Below, in pieces: positions 45,362 to 54,430 of a DNA stretch of 64,000 bases. The DNA comes from CAVPTL01 sp963729195 (GTDB lineage Bacteria > Actinomycetota > Thermoleophilia > Gaiellales > JAICJC01). The notes beneath the pieces were generated by a model. That model was not told the origin of the DNA and searched no databases. It saw only the letters and a program-made list of their open reading frames with translations. Made by a program: the position numbers and the translations under genes. The stretch lies in assembly GCA_963729195.1 (NCBI GenBank), contig CAVSNF010000027.1, positions 62,001 to 126,000 on the forward strand, written 5' to 3'. Positions within the stretch are counted from its first letter, which is position 1. Each line of letters opens with the position of its first letter.

Positions 45362-45784
45362 GTGAGCGTGCAAGACCTGACATGGACTGAGGCACAGCAG
45401 CTGGTGGCCCGAGGGATCGAGCTGGGGCGAGAGCGTGACCTCTCGATGACCGTGGCCGTGCTCGACAGCGGGCGCGAGCTGAAGGCCTTCGGCCGTGCCG
45501 ACGGGGCCATGCTGGTGACGATCCAGCTTGCCATCGGCAAGGCGTACACGGCCTGCTCGATGAACCGCACCACCGACACGCTGGCACAGCGGACATGGTC
45601 GGGCGGCGATCTGCACGGGCTGGAGGTCGCCCACTCCCCGGCGCTGGTCACGATCGGCGGAGGAGCGCCGCTGCGCAGCGACGGACGGCTGGTCGGCGCG
45701 GTCGGCGTCTCGGGCGGAACGCCGGTGCAGGACCACGAGCTGGCAGTCGAGATCGCGCGGCTGCACGAGGCCGGCGAGTTGTGA
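45362..45784 (+). CDS. GlcG/HbpS-family protein
   Basis: 140 residues. The GlcG/HbpS fold is shown by ARGIELGRERDLSMTVAVLDSG, AIGKAYTACSMNRTTDTLA and ALVTIGGGAPLR, with SDGRLVGAVGVSGGTPVQDHELA near the end. Such proteins accompany many catabolic operons, and some bind haem; function here is unknown. It begins 28 bases after the aminotransferase and its end overlaps the TPP gene (GTGA at 45781). Confidence 0.87.
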   Translation: MSVQDLTWTEAQQLVARGIELGRERDLSMTVAVLDSGRELKAFGRADGAMLVTIQLAIGKAYTACSMNRTTDTLAQRTWSGGDLHGLEVAHSPALVTIGGGAPLRSDGRLVGAVGVSGGTPVQDHELAVEIARLHEAGEL

Positions 45785-47514
45785 TCGAGACGACCGAGTC
45801 AGTCGGTGTGCGAGTCGCGCGCGGCCTGCGCGAGGCCGGTGTCGGGCACGTGTTCGGCGTCCCCGGCGGCCAGACGCTGCCGCTGTACGGCGGCATCCTG
45901 GAGACCCCCGGGATCGAGCATGTGCTGATGCGCGACGAGCGTGGCGCCGCCTGCGCGGCCGACGCCTACAGCCGGATCACCGGGCGAGTGGGGGTGTGCG
46001 ACGCCACCGTCGGCCCGGGCGCGACCAACCTGGTGTCGGGGATCGCCGAGGCCTACGGCTCGTCGGTGGCGATGCTTGCGATCATCGCCGACATTCCCCG
46101 TGGCTGGGAACACCGCCGCGCTCGCGGCAACGCCTCGCAGGCGCTCGACCAGGCGACCATGTTCGCCGGCATCTCGAAGTGGGTGGCCCGGGTCACCAGT
46201 GCAGACGCGCTGGATGACTGCCTGCGGGTTGCCCTCACGGTTGCGACCAGCGGTCGCCCCGGCCCGGTGGTGCTCTCGATTGCCGATGACGTGTTCGGCG
46301 GCCCGGCCGGTGAGAGCGCACCCGCGCTCCCACCGGCGCACGCTCCCCGCGAGCGGTTCGGGCCCGACCCGGTGCGGGTGGCGGCGGCGGTGCGGGCGCT
46401 GACGGTATCGCGCCGAGCGATCCTGGTGGCCGGCGGCGGCGCGGTTGCGTCGGGAGCGTTCGACGGCGTGCGGGCACTGGCCGAGCTGCTCGAGTGCCCG
46501 GTGGTGACGACCATGAGCGGGCAGGGCACCCTCGAGGAAGGCCACCGGCTCTCGCTGGGCGTGTGCGGCTCGATGGGCAACCCGATCGCCAACTCGGCCA
46601 TCGCCGACGCCGATGCCGTGGTCTACATCGGCTGCAAGGCCGGGCAGGCGGCGACGCTCAACTACACGACACCGGCTGCCGGCACGACCGTGATTCAGGT
46701 CGAGATCGACCCCGAGGAGATCGGACGAAACTATCCGGACACGATCGCGCTGGTGGGCGACGCGCGCTGCGCGCTGGATGACCTGATGGCCGAGCTGCGA
46801 GCTGCCGGCGGGCACAAGATGGAGTGGGACGTGGCCGATCGCCGAGCTGCACTGGCCGCCTGGGTGTCGCAGCAGACGGCGGCGCCGTTCACCTCGCCCG
46901 AGACCGGAATGCGACCGCAGTGGATCACCGAGACGGTGGCCGCCCACACCTCCGACGAGGATGCCGTGGTGTCGGACGCGAGCCTGGTGGCGGGATGGAC
47001 GTCCAACTACTTCCCGATCAAGCGGGCCGGGCGCCATGCCCTGGCGCCGCGCGGCCTGGCGGGCATCGGCTGGGGTGCCCCGGCGGCGGTGGGAGCGGCG
47101 GTCGCACGGCGCGAAGCCGGTGTGGCAGGGCGCACCGTGCTGTTTGCGGGCGACGGCGCGTTTGCCTACTCGGTCGGAGAGCTGGAGGTGATGCGGCGGT
47201 TGCAGCTGCCGGTCACCGCCGTGATCCTCAACAACAGCACGCTGGGGTGGATCAGGCACATCCAGGAGTTCGCGCTGGACGACTACGTGTCGGTGGATTT
47301 CAGCGATGTGGACTTCTCGCAGGTGGCCAAGGGATTCGGAGTGCCCGCCTGGCGGGTGACCACGCCTGACGAGCTCGAGCCGGCCCTGCGCGCGGCCGCC
47401 GCGACCTCGGGCCCGGCGCTGGTCGAGGTCGTGACCGACCAGACCGAGACACCCGTGCTCTCGATCGCTGAGCACCGATCCGCCCCGCAGGGCCGTTTCC
47501 AAGGAGAGTTGTGA
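45781..47514 (+). CDS. Thiamine-diphosphate enzyme (acetolactate synthase-like), second
   Basis: 577 residues from GTG 45781. ThDP-activating Glu in MRDERGAACAADAYSRITG, central domain AILVAGGGAVASGAFDGVRA, PP domain GDGAFAYSVGELEV with ILNNSTLGW. It is a distant paralogue of the enzyme at 33051, with different active-site loops. It may ligate or decarboxylate a 2-oxo acid produced by the aminotransferase upstream. Both ends overlap neighbours by GTGA, so it is tightly coupled. Confidence 0.9.
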   Translation: MIETTESVGVRVARGLREAGVGHVFGVPGGQTLPLYGGILETPGIEHVLMRDERGAACAADAYSRITGRVGVCDATVGPGATNLVSGIAEAYGSSVAMLAIIADIPRGWEHRRARGNASQALDQATMFAGISKWVARVTSADALDDCLRVALTVATSGRPGPVVLSIADDVFGGPAGESAPALPPAHAPRERFGPDPVRVAAAVRALTVSRRAILVAGGGAVASGAFDGVRALAELLECPVVTTMSGQGTLEEGHRLSLGVCGSMGNPIANSAIADADAVVYIGCKAGQAATLNYTTPAAGTTVIQVEIDPEEIGRNYPDTIALVGDARCALDDLMAELRAAGGHKMEWDVADRRAALAAWVSQQTAAPFTSPETGMRPQWITETVAAHTSDEDAVVSDASLVAGWTSNYFPIKRAGRHALAPRGLAGIGWGAPAAVGAAVARREAGVAGRTVLFAGDGAFAYSVGELEVMRRLQLPVTAVILNNSTLGWIRHIQEFALDDYVSVDFSDVDFSQVAKGFGVPAWRVTTPDELEPALRAAAATSGPALVEVVTDQTETPVLSIAEHRSAPQGRFQGEL

Positions 47515-49316
47515 GCGAACTTCAGACGCCCGCCCAGACGTTCGATCCGGTCGATCTGGCGGTACTTTCCAGCCGCTTCACCGCGATCGTGCGGGCCATG
47601 TCCAACACGCTGATCCGCACCGGCCGATCGGTGATTCTGAACACCGGCCGCGACTTCTCGTGCAGCATCATCACCGCCGGCGACGAGCTCTTCAGCTTCG
47701 CCGAGAGCATCCCCGTGCACGTGCTCAGCGGCCCCGACCTGATGTCCAAGAGCATGAAGGAGTTTCATCCCGACTTCCGCCAGGGCGACGCCTTCATGCA
47801 CAACTCGCCCTACCACGGAAACTCTCACCCCGCCGATACCTGCATCCTGGTGCCGGTGTTCGATGACGAGGGCAGGCATCGGTTCACATTGCTCAGCAAA
47901 GCCCACCTGTCCGACATCGGAAACGCGGAGCCGACCGCCGTACTCGGCGATGGCGCGGGATGTGTACGAGGAGGGCGCCGTGATCCTGCCCTGCGTCAAG
48001 GTGCAGAGCGACTACCAGGACATCGAGGACGTGATCCGCATGTGCCAGGTGCGGATTCGCGTGCCGGGAAAGTGGAAGGGCGACTACCTTGCGCTTTTGG
48101 GCGCGGCCCGGGTGGGCGAGCGGGAGGTCACCAAGCTCGCCGGCGAGGTCGGCTGGGATCGGCTGGACGCGTTCGTGGAGGCGTGGCTGGACTACAGCGA
48201 AGGGCGCATGGCGGAGGCGATCAAGCGGCTGCCCAACGGCCGGATGACCATCCACACCCAGCACGATCCGTTCGAGCGTGTGCCTGACGGCGTGCCGCTG
48301 AAGGTGACCGTCGAGATCACCGACGACCGGATCGAGGTCGATCTGCGCGACAACCCCGATTGCCTGCCGTTCGGCCTCAACCTGACCGAAGCAACAGCGC
48401 GGTCGGCGGCGATGCTGGGCGTGATGAACGCCATCAACGGCTACGCACCCGCCAACGCCGGCACCTTCCGCAGGCTGCATGTGCATCTGCGCGAGAACTG
48501 TGTGGTCGGCATCCCCAGGCATCCCTGCAGCTGCTCGGTCTCGACCTGCAACCTGCCCGATCGGGTCGGAAACGCGGTGCAGCGGGCGATCGCCGAACTG
48601 GCCGAGGGCTACGGCCTGGCCGAGGTGGGGCTGAGCGTGCCCGCCTCGGTGGGGGTGATGTCGGGACACGACCGCCGCCACGGCGACGAGCCGTTCATCG
48701 ATCAGCTGGTGCTGGCGTTCACCTGCGGCCCGGGCGGGCCGGTGGCCGACGGCTGGCTGACGCTGGGCGGGATCGGCGACGCCGGTGTGCTGCAGTGGAA
48801 CTCGATCGAGATCGATGAGCTGCGCTTCCCGGTGCGGATCGAGAGCCACCGGATCGAGATCGACACCGAGGGCGCCGGATTCCGCCGCGGCGCGCCGTCT
48901 GCCTCGATGGAGATGACGCCGACGGTGGGCGAGTTCGAGTTCATGTACCTCAGCGACGGCACCATCAACCCGGCGCTGGGTGCCCGCGGCGGCGGTGCCG
49001 GCGCCACCGCCTGGCAGGGGCTCAAGGATGCCGACGGTCTGCACGAGTCTGGATCTGTGCGCCCGCATCTGGCTGCGCCCGGGAACCTCGCTTCTGGTGT
49101 CGCTGCTGCGGCGGCGGCGGGTACGGCGATCCGCTCGATCGTGAGCCCGGCCGGGTCGAGAAGGACGTGCGCGAAGCGATCGTGACCAGGGAACGGGCCG
49201 AAGCGGTGTACGGGGTCGTGTTCGACGGCGATGGGCGGGTGCTCGAGGCTGATACCTCGGCGCTGCGCGCGTCGCTGCGGGCCGCCCGTGAGAATGAATC
49301 CAAGGAGACCACGATG
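47511..49316 (+). CDS. Hydantoinase subunit B, second copy, frameshifted
   Basis: Close paralogue of HyuB at 38007, alignable throughout (FDPVDLAVLSSRFTAIVRAM, HNSPYHGNSHPADT, DNPDCLPFGLNLTEATARSAAM). Frame breaks lie near 47940 (after IGNAEPT) and 49035-49130 (after DADGLHE and in the CCGGGGYGDPLDRE tail). The C-terminus DGRVLEADTSALRASLRA runs to about 49300. In that frame no stop precedes the oxidoreductase ATG, so the true end is unclear, probably the TGA overlapping it (49315-49317). No second HyuA accompanies it. Confidence 0.85.
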
Positions 49317-50340
49317 AAAGCTGCCGTGATCCGCGAGGTGGGCGATGCCTCGGTGTTCAAGATCGAGGAGGTCGCCGACCCGGTGGCTCAGCCCGGGGAG
49401 GTGGTGGTCGATCTGCGGGCGGCCTCGGTCAACCGCCGCGACCGCGGTATCCGCGCCGGGGTGCTGGTTCCGCGCGCGATCGGCGGCCAGAGCGAGCAGC
49501 AGGCGAGCTTTCCGATGGTGCTCGGCTCCGACGGTGCGGGGGTCGTCTCCGAGCTGGGAGAGGGCGTCAGTTCGGTCGCCGTCGGTGACGAGGTCGTGAT
49601 CAACCCCAGCCTCAACTGGGGCGACAGCGACGAGTCGCCCGGCCCCAACTGGGAGACGCTGGGGGTGCCGCGTCAGGGCACCTACGCGGAGCGGATCGCG
49701 ATCCCGGCGGCGTTCCTGGCTCCCAAGCCCGGTCGGCTGTCGTGGGCCGAGGCGGCGGCGGTGCCGTTGGCGGGGCTGACGGCGTGGAGGGCGGTTGTGA
49801 CCAAGGCCCGGCTGGGCGCGGGGGAGCGGGTGCTGGTGCCCGGCATCGGATCGGGCGTCGCCACCTTCGTGGTGCAGCTGGCCCGCGCCCGCGGGGCCGA
49901 GGTGGTGGTCACCTCGTCGTCATCGGAGAAGCTCGATCAGCGCTCGCCAGATCGGCGCGGCCGACGGGCTTCTGTACACGGATGAGGATTGGGCCGATCG
50001 GGTGGGAACGGTCGACGCCGTGATCGACAGCATCGGCGAGCCCACCTGGTCGGTGCTGGGGAAGTTCCTGCGCCCCGGCGGGCGGATGGTGAACTACGGC
50101 CGCACCGGCGGATCGATCGTGTCGATGGACATCGGCAAGTTCTTTCACGCCCAGTGGACGTATCTGGGCACGGCCAACGGCAGCCCGGCGGAGTTCTCCG
50201 CCATGATCGAGCACCTGGACGCGTCCGACTGGCACCCCGTGATCGACTCCGAGTACGCGCTCAGCGACATCTCCGCCGCCCACGTCCGCCTCGAATCCCC
50301 CGAACGCTTCGGCAAGGTCACAGTCGCCATCGGTGAATAA
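49314..50340 (+). CDS. Zinc-type/quinone oxidoreductase (MDR family), one frameshift
   Basis: About 341 codons. MDR superfamily: MKAAVIREVGDASVFKIEEV, VLGSDGAGVVSELGEGV, PLAGLTAWRAVVTKARLG, and the cofactor motif VLVPGIGSGVATFVVQLARARGAEV. The frame changes near 49940 (QRSPDRRG should read ARQIGAADGLLYTDE) and the rest is in frame to the end. The TAA stop is inside the palindrome at 50333. It is the last gene of the 15-kb operon. NADPH-dependent reduction of an enone or quinone is likely. Confidence 0.88.
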
Positions 50341-50362
50341 CGGTGCCAGGCACCGTTATTCA
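50333..50362. repeat. REP-like palindrome, near-full copy (AACG type, centre A)
   Basis: Same arms as other copies, with only the last C changed to G. It gives the TAA stop (50338-50340) of the oxidoreductase and closes the long operon. Confidence 0.92.
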
Positions 50363-50390
50363 GAAAATTGTGCCAGGACGAATTATTCAT
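50363..50390. repeat. Degenerate companion palindrome (AATT type)
   Basis: GAAAATTGTGCC, central A, GGACGAATTATTCAT. The left half is identical to the companion at 2222. It abuts the full copy directly and ends 16 bases before the cupin start. Confidence 0.75.
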
Positions 50391-50406
50391 GCGAAGGAGA
50401 GGGCGA

Positions 50407-50745
50407 ATGATTGCGAATCGGATTCGCGTCGCGGATCTTCCCGGCAGTGTCAGCGCATCATCCTTTGAGGGCCACGAGCATGGCGCGACTGTGTCGTTTT
50501 TTCTCAGCCGAAACCTGCCGGGCACCGGCCCGGGGCTGCACACCCACCCATACGACGAGACCTTCATCGTCGAAGACGGCACCGTCACCTTCACCGTTGG
50601 TGACGAGACGGTCGAGGCGACCGGCGGCGACATCCTGGTAGTGCCCGCGGGCACGCCGCATGGGTTCGTCAACTCCGGCTCCACCCCGCTGCGGCAGATC
50701 AGCATCCATCCGGTCGCGCACATGGAGGCCGAATGGCTGGACTAG
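50407..50745 (+). CDS. Small cupin protein
   Basis: 112 residues from ATG 50407, with AGGAGAGGG upstream; an earlier in-frame start would include repeat DNA. Single cupin-2 domain with GLHTHPYDETFIVEDGTVTF (first His/His/Glu motif) and VVPAGTPHGFVNSG (second His motif). It may be an isomerase, a dioxygenase-like enzyme or a ligand-binding protein. It precedes the intact amidohydrolase by 13 bases and is probably cotranscribed with it. Confidence 0.87.
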   Translation: MIANRIRVADLPGSVSASSFEGHEHGATVSFFLSRNLPGTGPGLHTHPYDETFIVEDGTVTFTVGDETVEATGGDILVVPAGTPHGFVNSGSTPLRQISIHPVAHMEAEWLD

Positions 50746-50758
50746 CGGCGGCTGCTGG

Positions 50759-52309
50759 GTGAGGGAGATCGCGTTCACCGGCGGTCGGATCCTGACCATG
50801 GACGATCGGTTGCCGCAGGCCGAGGCGGTGCTGATCCGGGGCGGGCGGGTGGCTGCCGTCGGCAGCGTTGACGATGTGCGCGCGGCAGCGAGTTCGGCGT
50901 GTCACTTCGAGGATCTGGCGGGCCGGTATGTCATCCCCGGGATCGTGGACGGCCACTGCCACCTCGAGCTGACCGCAACTCATCTCGCATACGCGGTGTC
51001 GTGCCATCTGGCGACTCACCCGTCGATCCTCGCCATCACCGCCGCCCTTGCCACTCGCGCCGGTGAGACGCCGCCGGGGGAGTGGGTGATCGGCCGGTCT
51101 GACTTCGGACTGCCGTTGTATGTCGAGGAGCGCCGGGCGATCGAGCGCGACGATCTGGACGCCGCCGTTCCCGACCATCCCTGCGTGGTCTTCTCGGGAC
51201 TTCACCTCTGTAGCCTGAATACGGCGGCGCTGCGGCTGTGCGGCCTGCTTGACGGCAGTGCCGTGCTTCCGCGGGGTGCCGCCGTCGATGTGTCCACCGG
51301 GCGGGCCAAGGAGATCTGGGACTGGCTGCCGCTGCCGACGTTCGGTCGCGAGCGGATCGCAGCGGCGATTCGCGACGTCGGCCGCGAGCGGTGGACATCG
51401 CGAGGGGTGACCACGATCGCCGAGCTTCCGTTCACGCTCCATGGGATCGGTGCGATGCAGGATCTGCGGCGCCGAGACGAGCTGCCGGTGCGCCTGGGTC
51501 TGTGGCTGCAGGTACCGCGTTTCGGCATGCCCGAGACCGCCGCCGGTGCCGGCTTCGAGACCGGGTTCGGGGACGAGTGGCTGCAGCTGGGTGGGATCAA
51601 GCTGTTCGTGGACGGCATCGGCTGCGATATCTGGGGCGCCCCGCAACTCGATCTCAAGTGGACACAGGACGAGCTGGATGCGGTCGTGCTCGCGGCGCAT
51701 CGCCGACGGCTGCAGCTGTGGATGCACGTGGCGCCCACGATCGAGGCGGCGGAGATGGCTCTGACCGCCGTCGAGCGCGCCCAGGCGGAGTCGCCCCGAG
51801 CCGACCATCGCCACCGGATCGAGCACGTCGGCGACCTCTCGCCCCGGCCGGCGTTGCTCGAGCGGATCGCCGCGGCGGGGGTGATCCCGGTGACGACCCC
51901 CCAGTTCACCTATAGCTACGGCGACCTGGCACCGGCCGAAGCGGCAACGCCACTTCGCAGCCTGCATGCGCTGGGGTTTCGGCCGCCCGGAAACTCGGAC
52001 GCCACCGGCACGCAGGTCGAGGCGCTCAACCCCTGGCACTCGATCTGGTGCGCGCTCGCACATCTCTCCCGCAGCGGCGTTGCGATCGAACCCGAGGAGA
52101 CGATCGACCTGGCCGCGGCGCTTCGGATGTTCACCCGCGACGCTGCCGTTGCCTGCCACATGGACGATCGGGGCATGTTGGCGCCCGGCCTCCTGGGCGA
52201 CTTGGTGGTGCTCGGTGCCGACCCGTTTCAGACAGCGCTTGCCGACCTGCCCGACCTGCCCGTGGATATGACTGTGATCGGCGGCGAGCCGGTGTCGGAC
52301 TCAGGTTGA
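50759..52309 (+). CDS. YtcJ-type metal-dependent amidohydrolase (intact copy)
   Basis: 516 residues from GTG 50759. Amidohydrolase-3 family: N-terminal beta domain (FTGGRILTMDDRLPQAEAVL), metal motif IPGIVDGHCHLE (HxH), ELPFTLHGIGAMQDL, GGIKLFVDGIGC, LQLWMHVAPTIEAAEMAL (His), HRHRIEHVGDL (His) and the C-terminal APGLLGDLVVLGADPF. Such enzymes hydrolyse formamides, lactams or other amides. The fit is good for a pathway with hydantoinase. The gene at 26412 is its decayed paralogue. Confidence 0.92.
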   Translation: MREIAFTGGRILTMDDRLPQAEAVLIRGGRVAAVGSVDDVRAAASSACHFEDLAGRYVIPGIVDGHCHLELTATHLAYAVSCHLATHPSILAITAALATRAGETPPGEWVIGRSDFGLPLYVEERRAIERDDLDAAVPDHPCVVFSGLHLCSLNTAALRLCGLLDGSAVLPRGAAVDVSTGRAKEIWDWLPLPTFGRERIAAAIRDVGRERWTSRGVTTIAELPFTLHGIGAMQDLRRRDELPVRLGLWLQVPRFGMPETAAGAGFETGFGDEWLQLGGIKLFVDGIGCDIWGAPQLDLKWTQDELDAVVLAAHRRRLQLWMHVAPTIEAAEMALTAVERAQAESPRADHRHRIEHVGDLSPRPALLERIAAAGVIPVTTPQFTYSYGDLAPAEAATPLRSLHALGFRPPGNSDATGTQVEALNPWHSIWCALAHLSRSGVAIEPEETIDLAAALRMFTRDAAVACHMDDRGMLAPGLLGDLVVLGADPFQTALADLPDLPVDMTVIGGEPVSDSG

Positions 52310-53474
52310 GTCGTCCGCCGGCCAGTCGGGGATACCGCTACGCGACGAACTCGAGTTCGAACTCCGGTCCGGTTGCGGTCGTGGTGCTGGATGCACTCCC
52401 AATCGAACTCCACGCCCAGGCCGGGCCCCTCGGGTGCATGCGCGAGGCCGCCCTCGAGCCGGAGCCCGCCCGAGACGAACTGCTTGGTCGGCCAGTAGGG
52501 GCTGTCGGGCTCGAACATCTCGACGGCACACGCGACCGGCCACGCGCAGGCGCAATGGATGTGAACCTCGGGGTAGGCGTGGGGAGACACCGTCAGCCCG
52601 CTCAACTTGGCGTAGGCCGACATTCGCGACCAGGCACCGATGCCGCCCAAAGTGGTCGCGTCTGTGCGGGCGACGTCGATCGCGCGGCTATCGATCAGCC
52701 GGCGCAGCACCTGCTCGTCGGTGATCTCGTCGCCGACGCCAATCGTGAGCCCCGACTGCTCGCGCAGCTCGCGACACGGCTCCCAGGCCTCGGGCGGCAT
52801 CGGATCCTCGAGCCATGCCAGGTCGAGATCTGATCCCCAGCCGTCCAGCTCGCGAATGGCATCGGCACTGGTATCCCAGCACCAGTGGGTATCCACCACC
52901 AACCCGCATTCCGGCGGCATCGACGCGCGCGCCGCGGTGATCACCCGCCGGGTCTGCTCGGGAGTGGGGGTGCGGGCGATCTTGAGATAGCGGTAGCCCT
53001 GGGAGGCGAGGTCGCCGAGCTTCGCACCGATCGCCTCGGGGGTGGTGTCAGCGGTCAGGTAGCCGCCCACCATCACCACCGGCACCTGCGATCGGGCGCC
53101 CCCCAGGAGCCGCCACAAAGGAGCGTCGAGCCGGTGTCCCTTGACGTCCCAAAGCGCGATCTCGACCAGGCTCAGCGCTCGTTTGACCATCCCGACTCGG
53201 GACGGCGCCGCCAGCGCGGCGTAGCAGTCGCCCATGCGCTCACCGATCAGATCGCTGTCTCGCCCGATCATGAGGGGTGCCACCGACTGTTGGATGAACA
53301 CATCGGAGGGAAGCTCTCGCGACAGCGCAAACGCGTGGCCGTGGAGTCCGGCTTCGGTGGTGACGCGGACGCACAGGAAGTCGCGGCTGGTGATCGTCGA
53401 CTGGCCGAGCAGGATCGGACTCGCCAGCGGGAACACGGCCCGAATCGCCTCGACGTTGGCTATGGGATCGAGAA
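52228..53474 (-). CDS. Enolase-superfamily (mandelate racemase-like) enzyme
   Basis: About 390 codons of clear homology. N-terminal capping domain (LGQSTITSRDFLCVRVTTEAG, LSLVEIALWDVKGHRLDAPL), then the barrel with GYRYLKIAR, VVDTHWCWD and AWLEDPMPPE (metal Asp and Glu), GVGDEITDEQ, and the His-containing TVSPHAYPEVHIHC. It resembles galactarate/lactone-processing members. No ATG or GTG lies near the expected N-terminus; GGAGGG stands 5 bases before an ATT at 53474, a rare start or a mutated ATG. The 3' end is ambiguous: the frame runs to 52228, overlapping the amidohydrolase antisense, while an alternative frame stops at 52338. Confidence 0.82.
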
Positions 53475-53490
53475 TGGTGTCCCTCCAAAA

Positions 53491-53507
53491 ATTCCGTATC
53501 GTGAAAT
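53491..53507. promoter_or_regulatory. Candidate IclR operator 1
   Basis: ATTCCGTATCGTGAAAT, 17 bases before the enolase-type gene start on the minus strand. The pattern ATTCC-N2-ATCGTGAAA recurs at 53638. IclR-type operators are AT-rich dyads of this form. Confidence 0.5.
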
Positions 53508-53580
53508 CTCCAACTGCCTTCCGGGCCGCGACCGTAGCACACCCCAGATTTGGGATCAAGAGACGCTTTGGGAGCAAAGG

Positions 53581-53654
53581 TTGACACCCGCCCGCGAGTG
53601 TGATTATGTCGCCTCCCTCCGGTCTATCCGAATCGAGATTCCACATCGTGAAAA
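53581..53654 (+). promoter_or_regulatory. Promoter and candidate IclR operator 2 for the second iclR gene
   Basis: Perfect -35 TTGACA (53581-53586) with a weak TTATGT or TATGTC -10 around 53604-53611. ATTCCACATCGTGAAAA (53638-53654), the second copy of the operator pattern, overlaps the GTG start at 53648. Binding there could block the gene's own transcript. Confidence 0.5.
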
Positions 53655-54409
53655 GTTCGACGACGACCCCTATCCGGTCGGTGGAAAAGGCGCTGACAGT
53701 GCTGCGATACGTCTCTGAAGCGCCCGACGGTGCTCGCGGTGCGGACGTGGCCGCGGCCTGCAACCTGCCGGCGGCCACGGCGCACCATCTGCTGGACACG
53801 TTGCGGGCGTCGGGCTTCCTCTCCAAGGATTCGCACCGCCGGTATCGCATGGGACCGGAGGTGGGAGCGCTGGCCGAGGCGTTCATGCGCCAGACGCACC
53901 TGCCCGAGTCGCTCATGACGGCGCTGCGCGACCTGGCCGAGCACACCGGCGAGACGGCGTACGTGAGCGGGTGGATGCACGACGACGTGATGGTGCTGGC
54001 CACGGTGGAGGGGTCCCAGGCCGTACGGGTCGCCGGGCTTCATCGCGGCTCGCGGGGGGAGGCCCATGCCCGAGCCTCGGGCAAGGTGATGCTGGCCTAC
54101 GCCTCCGCCGACGTGGTCGAGCGATACCTCAACACGCATGACCTCAAGGCGATGACCCAGCACACGCTGACCGACAAGGACGAGCTGCGGGCAGAACTCG
54201 CCGCGATCCGCCGCCGGGGGTACGCGATCGATCGGGAGGAGTATGCCGAAGGTGTCTCGTGTGTCGCCGCCCCGCTGATAAGTGACGGTGTTGCGGTGCT
54301 GGCATACACGGTGTCCGCTCCATGGGATCGGTTTCGGCGACACCAGCGCGCGCTCACCGACGCCGTCCTCACGGCCGTTCATGGAAGCCACCACGCACAA
54401 CCCGCCTAG
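53648..54409 (+). CDS. IclR-family transcriptional regulator (second)
   Basis: 253 residues from GTG 53648 (ATG 53606 is possible). Winged HTH (GADVAAACNLPAATAHHLLDTLRASGFL) and effector domain (GETAYVSGWMHDDVMVLATVEGS, EAHARASGKVMLAYAS, REEYAEGVSCVAAPLI). It is divergent from the enolase-type gene and just upstream of the permease and aminotransferase, so it probably regulates both directions through the two operator-like sites. Frame intact. Confidence 0.9.
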   Translation: MKSSTTTPIRSVEKALTVLRYVSEAPDGARGADVAAACNLPAATAHHLLDTLRASGFLSKDSHRRYRMGPEVGALAEAFMRQTHLPESLMTALRDLAEHTGETAYVSGWMHDDVMVLATVEGSQAVRVAGLHRGSRGEAHARASGKVMLAYASADVVERYLNTHDLKAMTQHTLTDKDELRAELAAIRRRGYAIDREEYAEGVSCVAAPLISDGVAVLAYTVSAPWDRFRRHQRALTDAVLTAVHGSHHAQPA

Positions 54410-54430
54410 ATAGCACGGGAAGGAGCACGG

